Shown here piece by piece: positions 1 through 7,123 of a stretch of DNA of 64,000 nucleotides. The DNA is from an uncultured Rhodopila sp. (GTDB lineage: Bacteria; Pseudomonadota; Alphaproteobacteria; Acetobacterales; Acetobacteraceae), in the NCBI GenBank assembly GCA_903851415.1, contig CAINOE010000109.1, positions 183,241 to 247,240 on the forward strand, read 5' to 3'. The translations under genes and the position numbers were made by a program. How positions within the stretch are numbered: the stretch's first letter is position 1; every line of letters begins with the position of its first letter. The notes under the pieces were generated by a model that was not told the DNA's origin, did no database searches, and saw nothing but the letters and a program-made list of their open reading frames with translations.

Positions 1-660
1 GGCGTCCTGCGCCGCCGGCGTGACGATCCCGTCCGCCTGCATCACCAGCATCTCGCCGAAACCGACCTGGATGTCAGGGCCGCTGAGACCGAGCGAGACG
101 GCGTGGCGGTAGGCATCCGCCGCGGAATCCCACCGCCGCAGACTGGCCGATGTCCTCGCCAACTGAACCCACCGATCGGCGTTCGAGGGATCCGCCTCCA
201 GCTTCTCCGCCAGCCGCGAGGCGGCGCGCTGAAGATCAGCATAGCGCGGCACCGGCGCGCTGCCGGGCGTCGCACCGGCCAGCGGCGGACGCGGCACGAA
301 GACGACATCCGGGGTCCCGGCCGCGCCCAGATAGTAATACAGGCCAAGCGCGCCGCCGGCGACGAACAGGGCGACCGTCAGCGCGGCGACCGGGCTGCGG
401 CCGGGGCGTGGCTGCTCCTCAGGTGCGTCCGGCGCGCAGCCGGCGGCCAGCAGACGGCGCTGGATTTCCAGGCGGGACGCTGCCTCATTCGCCGGGCTGA
501 TCAGGCCACGGGCCACGTCGCGGTCGAGTTCCCTGAGCTGGTCGCGATAGACCGCGCAGTCGAAGTCGCTGCGCTTCGGCATCGGGCGGGCGCGCTGCAA
601 CAGCGGCAGCACGAGCGGCAGCAGGGCGGCGAACACAAGGCCTCCAAGCAACAGGGCCAT
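1..660 (-). CDS. ccmI: c-type cytochrome biogenesis protein CcmI (5' part only)
   Basis: This open frame has no stop and runs off the left edge of the window, so only the first 220 residues are visible. It starts at ATG 660 with a hydrophobic first segment (about residues 2-22), then a charged stretch containing YRDQLRELDRDVARGLIS, which is the typical CcmI/CycH N-terminal signature. A second hydrophobic segment lies near residues 95-115. A TPR-like part follows (LQRAASRLAEKLEADPSN, WDSAADAYRHAVSLG). CcmI is the membrane-anchored apocytochrome c chaperone that hands substrate to the CcmFH haem lyase at the periplasmic face. The cytochrome bc1 operon in this window encodes a plausible client, cytochrome c1. 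No other ccm gene is visible. The family call is firm; the length cannot be judged. Confidence 0.88.
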   Translation of the reverse strand, partial: MALLLGGLVFAALLPLVLPLLQRARPMPKRSDFDCAVYRDQLRELDRDVARGLISPANEAASRLEIQRRLLAAGCAPDAPEEQPRPGRSPVAALTVALFVAGGALGLYYYLGAAGTPDVVFVPRPPLAGATPGSAPVPRYADLQRAASRLAEKLEADPSNADRWVQLARTSASLRRWDSAADAYRHAVSLGLSGPDIQVGFGEMLVMQADGIVTPAAQDA

Positions 661-872
661 CGTTAACTCTCGGCGAGCGGAGGGGCGAGGAGAGTCCGGA
701 GGTCAAGGGGCGCCATCGCCACCCTCGCCCCTGTCGTCACGGCGGCGGACATGACGACGCGCGCGAGTGGCGGCCCCGCCGATTCCGCTGCCGCCGTTCC
801 CCATACAGCCGTTGGCGATCCCGACATCTCCCGCAACCATGCCGATTCTCACGGCCCCGCGTGGCAGGTTCA

Positions 873-886
873 TTGACCTGAATCAA
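873..886. promoter_or_regulatory. FNR/FixK-type box
   Basis: The 14-mer TTGACCTGAATCAA matches the FNR-family half-sites TTGAT-N4-ATCAA at nine of ten positions. It lies 213 bases upstream of ccmI, which reads away from it on the minus strand. No convincing gene follows on the plus strand. Oxygen control of ccmI from a distal start site is possible; an unseen small RNA is another option. Confidence 0.45.
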
Positions 887-1126
887 GGTGATTTTACGGC
901 CCTGACCGCTACGGTTCCAGGTTGAAAGAGCAAGTGCCGCCAATTGGCGCCGGGGTTCGGTTCGGCGCGCCGGCGGATCGAGGGGGCGGCCGGGCGGCTG
1001 GCGGAGTCTCCGGCCGGTGCCGACGAGGGCTTGGTGACGACCGGGAATTGCGGGGTCGGGGGGCGTTCGCCCGCGGCACGGTGATTTGGCATTTTGTGCG
1101 TCGCACGAAAGGAAGTCGGGTGCGTA

Positions 1127-1180
1127 TCAACGGCTTTTTTGCACAGAGGAAGTATTGAGAGCCACAGAGCGCACAGAGAA
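1127..1180 (+). repeat. CACAGAGGAAG-type repeat, left copy of pair 1
   Basis: The copy contains TCAACGGCTTTTTTG, then CACAGAGGAAG, GAGAGCCACAGAG and CACAGAGAA. The right partner (1471-1527) is the same element in reverse orientation, about 290 bases away. A related pair lies at 39133-39366 with the same inward arrangement. Nothing in it looks coding. Confidence 0.75.
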
Positions 1181-1470
1181 CGCAGGATCGCTCTTGCCGG
1201 CCAGGGGGTTGATAAACCAGGCGGCTGCCTGCTTTACCGTTGCGACTTTATTGCGATAAAAGTTCGGAACGATATACCATTGATCACGCCGTCGACGTTT
1301 CTTCGCCGTTCATTTTCTGGCGTATTGGACGAAGTGATCTCCCCGTGACTAAAGAACTTCCTCCCAATAAAACGAAGGGCTTACACCTGGAACCGTCGTG
1401 AACAACCCGCACCGCGGCCTCCCGGCAGCCGCGCCGCAAATGCAATTGCGGGAAGCGCCCGTTGCTTGCC

Positions 1471-1527
1471 TTCTCTGTGTCCTCGGTGGCTCTCCTGCTT
1501 CCTCTGTGCCAAAAAGCGGTCGTTGAA
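1471..1527 (-). repeat. CACAGAGGAAG-type repeat, right copy of pair 1
   Basis: Read on the minus strand this copy gives TCAACGaccGCTTTTTGG, then CACAGAGGAAG, GAGAGCCACCGAG and CACAGAGAA. It differs from the left copy by a few substitutions and one small insertion. Transcription across both copies would give an RNA with a long imperfect stem and a loop of about 290 nucleotides. Confidence 0.75.
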
Positions 1528-1629
1528 GCCCCGCCGTCCCTTGCCGAGGGGCAGGGACCACCGCATCGCTTCGCCGCCGCCGGCCCGGGGTCGAGACCGG
1601 GCGGCAAAGCGCCATCGCGGCGCCCGCAA

Positions 1630-2805
1630 CTACCCCCTCGGCAGCCCCAGCAATGTATGCAGCACGTGATCGGTGTGGGCGCCAACCGCGGGTCCGGTCC
1701 AGCGGACCACATCCTCCGGCCGTTCCCCGTCCAGCCGGATCGCCGGGCCCGGATGCAGGGTGCGTCCGATCAGCGGGTCATCGATCTCCTGCACCGCCCG
1801 CCGCGCCCGGAAATGCGGGTCCGCCGCGCAGTCGGCGATGTCGAACAGGCGCGAGCACGGAACCTCGGCCGCCTCCAGGATCGCCTCGGCCTCCCTCGCC
1901 GGCAGGGTCCGCGTCCAGGCGGAGATCGCGAAATCCAGCGCCGTGCGGTTCTCGCAGCGCAGCCCGTTGGTCGCATAGGCCGGGTCGCCGGCCAACTCGG
2001 GGCGCCCGATCGCCGCCATCAGCCGGGCGAAGATCAGGTCGGAATTCCCCCCGATGCACAGCCACCGCCCATCCGCGCACGGATAGGTGTTCGTCGGTGA
2101 GGCGGTCGGCAGCGCCGCGCCGGCCGGTTGGCGGACCCGGCCATCGAGCGCGTATTCCGGCAGCATGCCCTCCATCAGGCTGAACACACTGTCCACCAGG
2201 TTGACGTCGACCACGCGTCCCCGCCCCGTTCCCATCGCGTCGCGCTGCCACACCGCCGCCAGCAGGCCGATAGCGGCATACAGCCCGGCAAGGTCGTCGC
2301 TGATCGATATCCCGCAGCGCGGCGGCGGCAGCTCCGACGTCCCGCCGGGATGGCCAGTCAGGTGCCGCAACCCGCCGATGGCCTCGCCGATGGCGCCGAA
2401 GGCCGGCTTGTCCCGATAAGGCCCGTCCTGGCCGTAGCCGGAGATCCGCGCGATCACCAGCCGCGGATTCGCCGCAAGCAGCACATCCGGACCGATGTTC
2501 AGGCGCTCCAACTGGCCGGCGCGCAGGTTCTCCACCAGCACGTCGGCGCGGGCGGCGAGCTTCAGCAGGGTCTCGCGGTCCTTTTTCAAATCCAGTTCGA
2601 CGGAGAGCTTGTTGCGGCCATGGATGCTGAACCAGACGGAGTTCCCGTCCTTCGCCGCGCCCCAGCCGCGGAACGGATCGCCGCCCGGCGGCTCCAGCTT
2701 GATCACCTCCGCCCCCAGATCGGCCAGGATTCGGGTGCAGAAGGGAGCAGCGATGTAGTGGCCGATCTCGAGGATCTTCAGGCCGGCGAGGGGCGGCGCG
2801 GTCAT
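1630..2805 (-). CDS. CaiB/BaiF family (class III) CoA-transferase
   Basis: This 391-residue protein is a complete class III CoA-transferase, a family that moves CoA between carboxylic acids through an aspartyl-CoA intermediate. The N-terminus (LAGLKILEIGHYIAAPFCTRILADLGAEVIKLEPP) is the standard family opening. The segment SISDDLAGLYAAIGLLAA aligns with the formyl-CoA transferase region holding the catalytic aspartate, here Asp170. Length is usual for the family. It stands alone, with a long empty region downstream and the candidate small RNA upstream, so no substrate can be deduced from context. Members act on formyl, carnitine, succinyl, mesaconyl and other acyl groups, and the exact reaction remains open. 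Confidence 0.9.
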   Translation of the reverse strand: MTAPPLAGLKILEIGHYIAAPFCTRILADLGAEVIKLEPPGGDPFRGWGAAKDGNSVWFSIHGRNKLSVELDLKKDRETLLKLAARADVLVENLRAGQLERLNIGPDVLLAANPRLVIARISGYGQDGPYRDKPAFGAIGEAIGGLRHLTGHPGGTSELPPPRCGISISDDLAGLYAAIGLLAAVWQRDAMGTGRGRVVDVNLVDSVFSLMEGMLPEYALDGRVRQPAGAALPTASPTNTYPCADGRWLCIGGNSDLIFARLMAAIGRPELAGDPAYATNGLRCENRTALDFAISAWTRTLPAREAEAILEAAEVPCSRLFDIADCAADPHFRARRAVQEIDDPLIGRTLHPGPAIRLDGERPEDVVRWTGPAVGAHTDHVLHTLLGLPRG

Positions 2806-2899
2806 GCGAGGGGAATCCCGTGATTATGGACGAAAGTTATCCAGAGGTTTTTTAGTTCGAACACGGCGTTGTTAACCTTTCGTCAATATTTCTTCTTTA

Positions 2900-3016
2900 C
2901 ATAGGGTTGCGGCGCCGCGATGGCGGTGTCCTGTTTCCTCCCCGAAAGCCGCGCCACACAGTGCGCGGCCACCTTCAGGCGGTACGGCCCTCCCCCGGTC
3001 GTACCGCCCTTTTTTT
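2900..3016 (+). ncRNA. candidate small RNA with C/U-rich anti-Shine-Dalgarno-like segments and intrinsic terminator
   Basis: Downstream of an AT-rich promoter-like stretch come three recognisable parts. First is the pyrimidine-rich GTTTCCTCCCC at 2933-2943. Second is a perfect 7-bp hairpin, GCCGCGC at 2948-2954 pairing with GCGCGGC at 2963-2969. Third is a 9-bp terminator hairpin whose loop (CCCTCCCCC) is again C-rich and is followed by seven T. No reading frame spans it. Exposed CCUCC segments complementary to ribosome-binding sites are a hallmark of several alphaproteobacterial trans-acting RNAs, such as the CUCCUCCC 'cuckoo' RNAs, but homology to those is not shown here. The 5' end is approximate. 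Confidence 0.5.
2978..3016 (+). terminator. Rho-independent terminator
   Basis: GGCGGTACG (2978-2986) pairs perfectly with CGTACCGCC (3000-3008) around a 13-base C-rich loop and is followed by CTTTTTTT. It is one of the strongest intrinsic terminators in the window, yet no protein gene precedes it on this strand. That is the main reason to propose an RNA gene here. Confidence 0.85.
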
Positions 3017-3183
3017 ACCCGGGGGACCCCGGAACTGTACGATGCCGGCGACGTGCCGGGCCATGACATGGAAAGCGAGGCCATCCGCCCGATACACCGC
3101 CGCGCCACCGTGCTACGACTCGGCCATGTGAACGAAACGGCGGCCGGCGCAAGACCAGTCCGCCGATGGGCTGAGGAATCGGA

Positions 3184-4074
3184 ATGAACCAGGCAATCCT
3201 GACGGGCGCCGGCCCGACCTCCCGGGTGTATTTCTCGCAGCGGTTGCGGCTGCACTATGTCGATTGGGGCAACCCGGACGCGCCGCCGCTGATCCTGCTG
3301 CATGGCGGGCGCGACCACTGCCGCAACTGGGACTGGGTCGCCGCCGATTTGCGCAAAGACTACCATGTCATCTGCCCCGACCTGCGCGGCCATGGCGATT
3401 CGGCGTGGCAGGCCTCCGGCGGCTATTCGATGTCCGGCTTTATCTACGATCTCGCCCAGTTGATCCATCAGCAGGCCCTCGCCCCGGTCCGCATCGTCGC
3501 CCACTCGCTCGGCGGCAACATCGCGCTCCGCTACAGCGGCATCTACCCGGAGAACGTCAACCGCCTGGTGGCGATCGAAGGTCTCGGCCCCGGGCCGAAA
3601 ACCCATGTCGAGGCCGACCGCAAGCCCATCGGCGAGAGAATGCGGACCTGGATCGAGGAGCAGCGGTCGATCTCCGGCCGCCAGCCGCGCCGCTACCCGA
3701 CGGTGGAGGCAGCCTATGCAAGGATGCAGGAGGAGAACAAGCACCTGTCGCCGGAGCAGGCGCGGCATCTGACGCAGCACGGCGTCAACCAGAACGAGGA
3801 CGGCACCTATAGCTGGAAGTTCGACCACTACGTGCGGCTGTGGCCGCCCTACGACATGACCCGCGAAGCCATCGCCGCGCTGTGGGAATCGATCACCTGC
3901 CCCACCCTGCTGGTCTACGGCACCGAAAGCTGGGCCAGGAACCCGGCGAACGACGGGCGGCTCGCCTGCTTCCGCAACGCCTGCGTGCTGCCGGTCGCAA
4001 AGGCCGGGCACTGGGTCCACCACGACCAGCTCGACCTTTTCCTGCGCGAAGTCAGGGCCTTCCTCGCGGATTGA
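3184..4074 (+). CDS. alpha/beta hydrolase
   Basis: This 296-residue protein is a single-domain alpha/beta hydrolase. The oxyanion-hole motif HGGRDH lies at residues 40-45. The nucleophile elbow AHSLGG places the catalytic serine at 108. His276 in AGHWVHHD is the expected catalytic histidine, and the acidic residue should lie near the YGTESWA segment. A CPDLRGHGDS motif is also present. No signal peptide is visible, so it is cytoplasmic. The start is preceded by GAGGAATCGGA. The substrate is unknown; similar proteins include esterases, C-C hydrolases and haloalkane dehalogenase relatives. The next gene begins about 70 bases downstream on the same strand. Confidence 0.88.
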   Translation: MNQAILTGAGPTSRVYFSQRLRLHYVDWGNPDAPPLILLHGGRDHCRNWDWVAADLRKDYHVICPDLRGHGDSAWQASGGYSMSGFIYDLAQLIHQQALAPVRIVAHSLGGNIALRYSGIYPENVNRLVAIEGLGPGPKTHVEADRKPIGERMRTWIEEQRSISGRQPRRYPTVEAAYARMQEENKHLSPEQARHLTQHGVNQNEDGTYSWKFDHYVRLWPPYDMTREAIAALWESITCPTLLVYGTESWARNPANDGRLACFRNACVLPVAKAGHWVHHDQLDLFLREVRAFLAD

Positions 4075-4147
4075 TTGCGGGTGCGCTTTCATTGCTGTAG
4101 AGGGAGTACGCCAGCCATCCGATCCGAGTGGGCCAAGCCTCGACAGC

Positions 4148-5977
4148 ATGCAGCTCGACCAGGTCACCGTGACTTCCCCCCCGGCCGGCGAGTTCGAGCG
4201 CATGGCGACCCGACAGGCGTTGCGCGTCAGCCGCATGATCGCCGGCATCGCGCTGTCGCTGGCGGTCCTGATGTGGTGCCTCATCGCCTGGTCGATCTGG
4301 TCGGCGGACGATACCGCGCGCGCAAACGGCCGGGTCCAGGCTTACAACCTGACCGCAGCCTTCGCCAACGAGCTGTCGATGACGCTCGATGCCATCGACG
4401 CGGAGTTCCGGACGATCGAGGCCGGCATCAAGCTCATGCCGCCGGGCACGCCAGCGGCCGACGCGCGTCTCGCCCGAGAGCTGAGAAGCGTCCTGCCTCC
4501 GGGGAGCCAGGCCCGTATCGCAGGGCCGGACGGCCGCCTGCTGTTTTCGACGCAAAAGCCGGACCCGGGATCTGCGGATTACAACAGCCGCGGGCATTTC
4601 ATCCGTCACCGCGACGACCCCGCGGCTGGCATGCTGCTCGACAGGCCGGATCCCGGTAAGGACAACCGGATCGAACTCAGCCAACGCCTGGATGCCGCCG
4701 ATGGCGCGTTCGGCGGCGAAATCATGTTGCTGCTGCCGCCCGAGAACCTCATCCAACTCAACCGTGAGATCGATATCGGCCGCCGCGGCATGCTGGCAAT
4801 CACCGGTCTCGATGGCATCGTCCAGGCGGGCTACGACCGGGACCATCCGGACGGCATGTCCGCCGTGGGCACCGATCTTCGGGGCGTGCCGTATCCGGAG
4901 ACCCTCGCCCCGGGCCGCACGTCGGATTACGTCCGCGCCGGCCGGTCCAGGGGCATCGAACGGTTGGTCACGATGCGCCGGCTGGAACGCTATCCGGTGA
5001 ACGTGCTGGTCGCGCTGGACCTCGACGACGTGCTGGGTTCGGCTCGCTCCCATCTATGGCTTGTCGGCCTGGTGGGCCTTGGCGCCACCGCCCTGATTGG
5101 CGTGCTCTGCATGCTTTTGGTGCGCGAGGTCCGGCGGCGGACACGGCGGGAGATCGAGCTGTCGGTCGACCGCGACCGCTTGGCCCTGGCGCAGGCGCAG
5201 ATCGAGGCCGATCGGGCGAGGCTGGCGGAGACGAATCGGGAGCTGCTGGCGAGCAAGGAAAGTGCCGACGCGGCAAACCGCGCGAAGTCGCAGTTCCTGG
5301 CGCATATGAGCCACGAGCTGCGGACCCCGCTGCACGCCATCATCGGGTTTTCCGAGCTGATCAAGGACCAGTCCCCCTCCGCGCCGGGGTCGCCGCCGAT
5401 AGCGGGATACGCGCGCGACATCTGGACCTCCGGGCGGCATCTGCTGGATCTGATAAATTCCATCCTGGACATCTCGAAGGTTGAATCCGGGACGGCGACG
5501 CTGGCCGAGACGGTCGTCGCGGTGGCGGACCTGATGCGCTCAAGCCTGATATCCGTGCGCGCGCAGGCGCAGGCGCGTTGCATTGCGATCGACGTGCAAA
5601 AGCCGGATGACACGCTCAAAGTCTGGGCCGACCGGACGCGGCTGCAGCAGGTGCTGATCAATCTGCTGTCCAATGCGGTGAAGTTCACGCCCGACAATGG
5701 CCGGATCGTCCTGGCCGTGGGCAGGTCGCCGCGCGGCGAACTGGTCCTGACGGTTGCCGACAGCGGCATCGGCATGACCGAGGCGGACATCGAGATCGCC
5801 ATGGCGCCGTTCGGACAAGTGGACAACAGCCTGTCGCGTTCATTTGAGGGCACCGGACTGGGCCTGCCGCTGGCGCACCGGCTGGTGGAGCTGCATGGCG
5901 GGCGGCTGGAATTGAAAAGTGTCAAAGGGCATGGGACAACCGCGACGGTGACCTTACCGGCCGAGAGGATACGCTGA
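4148..5977 (+). CDS. membrane-bound sensor histidine kinase with periplasmic Cache-like sensor
   Basis: The 609-residue protein has a first membrane segment near residues 32-52, then a periplasmic region of about 250 residues of Cache type (LLFSTQKP, GMLAITGLDGIVQAGYDRDHPDGM). A second membrane segment lies at 302-325, followed by a charged coiled coil at 330-375. The HisKA motif FLAHMSHELRTPLHAIIGF carries the phospho-accepting His389. The ATPase domain has INLLSNAVKF (N box), DSGIGM (G1) and GTGLGLPL (G2). All catalytic motifs look intact. No recognisable HAMP or PAS domain lies between the membrane and the kinase. There is no response regulator next to it, so its partner is elsewhere. A second possible start is ATG 4202. 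Confidence 0.92.
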   Translation: MQLDQVTVTSPPAGEFERMATRQALRVSRMIAGIALSLAVLMWCLIAWSIWSADDTARANGRVQAYNLTAAFANELSMTLDAIDAEFRTIEAGIKLMPPGTPAADARLARELRSVLPPGSQARIAGPDGRLLFSTQKPDPGSADYNSRGHFIRHRDDPAAGMLLDRPDPGKDNRIELSQRLDAADGAFGGEIMLLLPPENLIQLNREIDIGRRGMLAITGLDGIVQAGYDRDHPDGMSAVGTDLRGVPYPETLAPGRTSDYVRAGRSRGIERLVTMRRLERYPVNVLVALDLDDVLGSARSHLWLVGLVGLGATALIGVLCMLLVREVRRRTRREIELSVDRDRLALAQAQIEADRARLAETNRELLASKESADAANRAKSQFLAHMSHELRTPLHAIIGFSELIKDQSPSAPGSPPIAGYARDIWTSGRHLLDLINSILDISKVESGTATLAETVVAVADLMRSSLISVRAQAQARCIAIDVQKPDDTLKVWADRTRLQQVLINLLSNAVKFTPDNGRIVLAVGRSPRGELVLTVADSGIGMTEADIEIAMAPFGQVDNSLSRSFEGTGLGLPLAHRLVELHGGRLELKSVKGHGTTATVTLPAERIR

Positions 5978-5994
5978 CGCCGGATTGGAGGCGC

Positions 5995-6888
5995 ATGATG
6001 GTTATCGTATTCGGCTCGATCAACCTCGACCTGATTTTCAGCCTGCCGAAGATTCCGGCGGCGGGGGAGACCGTGCTCGGCCCCTCGGCCCGGGTCGAAC
6101 CGGGCGGCAAGGGCGCGAACCAGGCGGTCGCCGCGGCGCGGGACGGCGCCGGCGTCCTGATGGCGGGCGCGGTCGGGGGCGACGCGCTCGGGGCCGGTGC
6201 GATGGCGCTGCTGCACGATGCGGGGGTGGACCTGGATCGCGTTGTCCGGGTGGACAGCAGCACCGGCTGCGCGGCTATCGCCGTCGATCCGGCCGGCAAC
6301 AATGCGATTTCCGTGGGCTCGGGGGCGAATCTGCTGGCACGGGCGGCGCAGGTCGAGGACGCGGTGCTTGGCTCCGGGACGACCCTGGTGCTGCAGATGG
6401 AGCTCGCGGCGGAGGAGACCGCGGCGCTGATCGGACGGGCGCGGGCGTTGGGGACGCGGATCGTCCTGAACCTGGCGCCAGCCGCCGCGCTGCCGGAAGC
6501 GGCGCTGCGGGCGGTCGATGTGCTGGTGGCGAACGGGACGGAAGCGGCGTGGCTGGCGGCCCATCTGGGCTGCGCGGCGTCGGCGGAGGCTTTGGCCGGG
6601 CGGCTGTGCGGCGTGGCGGTGGTGTTGACGCTGGGCGAGGCCGGGGCGGAGATCGCCGGGCCGGATGAGGCATGGCATGAGCCGGCGGTGCCGGTAGAGG
6701 CGATCGATACGACGGCGGCGGGGGATTGTTTCGTCGGAGTTATGGCGCACCGGCTGGACCGCGGGGAGTCGTTGCGCGATGCCGTCCGGCGGGCCAGCGG
6801 GGCGGCGGCGTTGTGCTGCACCCGCCCGGGAAGCCAGGGGAGTATTCCGCTACAGACTGAAACGGATGCGTTTATCGGTTTGGAGTGA
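5995..6888 (+). CDS. PfkB-family carbohydrate kinase, probably ribokinase
   Basis: This 297-residue protein carries the ribokinase/PfkB signatures. FGSINLDLIFSLPKIPAAGE is at the N-terminus, GGKGANQAVAAAR near residues 38-50 contacts substrate, and DTTAAGDCFVG in the C-terminal part contains the catalytic aspartate and anion hole. Such enzymes phosphorylate ribose or a related sugar with ATP. Ribokinase is the best single guess from the GGKGANQA motif. No ribose transporter lies beside it; the preceding gene encodes a histidine kinase 17 bases upstream, which may only reflect loose co-transcription. Confidence 0.85.
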   Translation: MMVIVFGSINLDLIFSLPKIPAAGETVLGPSARVEPGGKGANQAVAAARDGAGVLMAGAVGGDALGAGAMALLHDAGVDLDRVVRVDSSTGCAAIAVDPAGNNAISVGSGANLLARAAQVEDAVLGSGTTLVLQMELAAEETAALIGRARALGTRIVLNLAPAAALPEAALRAVDVLVANGTEAAWLAAHLGCAASAEALAGRLCGVAVVLTLGEAGAEIAGPDEAWHEPAVPVEAIDTTAAGDCFVGVMAHRLDRGESLRDAVRRASGAAALCCTRPGSQGSIPLQTETDAFIGLE

Positions 6889-6967
6889 GGCTCGCTCGGT
6901 CGTATCCGCGCAAGTGGTGCAGTATCAGCCGGAGGTCCCGGCCTCGGCCCTTCGGCTGTTCCTCCCC

Positions 6968-7047
6968 TCCATGCCAACGGAGGTCGACATCCACGCCTCT
7001 GGCTTTTCACAGCACGGCGATGGCGGCCCTTCATCCGGCATGACGGC
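6968..7047. repeat. dispersed palindromic intergenic repeat (ATGCCGACG-type copy)
   Basis: The segment ATGCCAACGGAGGTCGACAT followed by CCACGCCTCTGGC and a second small palindrome near GCATGACGGCGG closely resembles the copy at 52051-52136. Both lie just downstream of genes and would fold as two short hairpins. It is non-coding. This copy is more degraded than the 52-kb copy. Confidence 0.6.
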
Positions 7048-7123
7048 GGTGGCGATCATGCCCATGTGACGAAACCAAAGCGGCCTGCCTCAGCGGATGC
7101 TCACCCGCGGCAGATCGGCGCAA

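Larger units (their letters stand above)
661..1629. other. long gene-free stretch with FNR-type box and paired inverted repeat
   Basis: I find no convincing gene in these 969 bases; the short frames present have compositions typical of chance frames in high-GC DNA. A 29-codon frame on the minus strand ends just before the ccmI start and could be a leader or nothing. Identifiable content is an FNR/FixK-type box at 873-886 and an inverted pair of related repeats at 1127-1180 and 1471-1527. The segment between the two repeats is less GC-rich than its surroundings. Confidence 0.6.
2806..3183. other. intergenic region holding a candidate small RNA
   Basis: No protein gene is supported in these 378 bases between the divergently read CoA-transferase and hydrolase genes. 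The first 90 bases are AT-rich for this genome (GTTAACC, CAATATTTCTTCTTTACATA) and look like a promoter region reading rightward. They are followed by the structured segment and terminator annotated separately. Bases 3017-3183 hold nothing I recognise apart from the hydrolase ribosome-binding site. Confidence 0.55.

Noticed and set aside
2872..4284. 470-codon open frame on the minus strand antisense to the hydrolase
   Set aside because: It covers the plus-strand alpha/beta hydrolase, whose catalytic motifs are all intact, and shows no family features. Long antisense frames are expected in high-GC DNA.
4990..6750. 586-codon minus-strand frame across the histidine kinase and ribokinase genes
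   Set aside because: Both plus-strand genes are well supported; the antisense product is Arg/Pro/Ser-rich low complexity.
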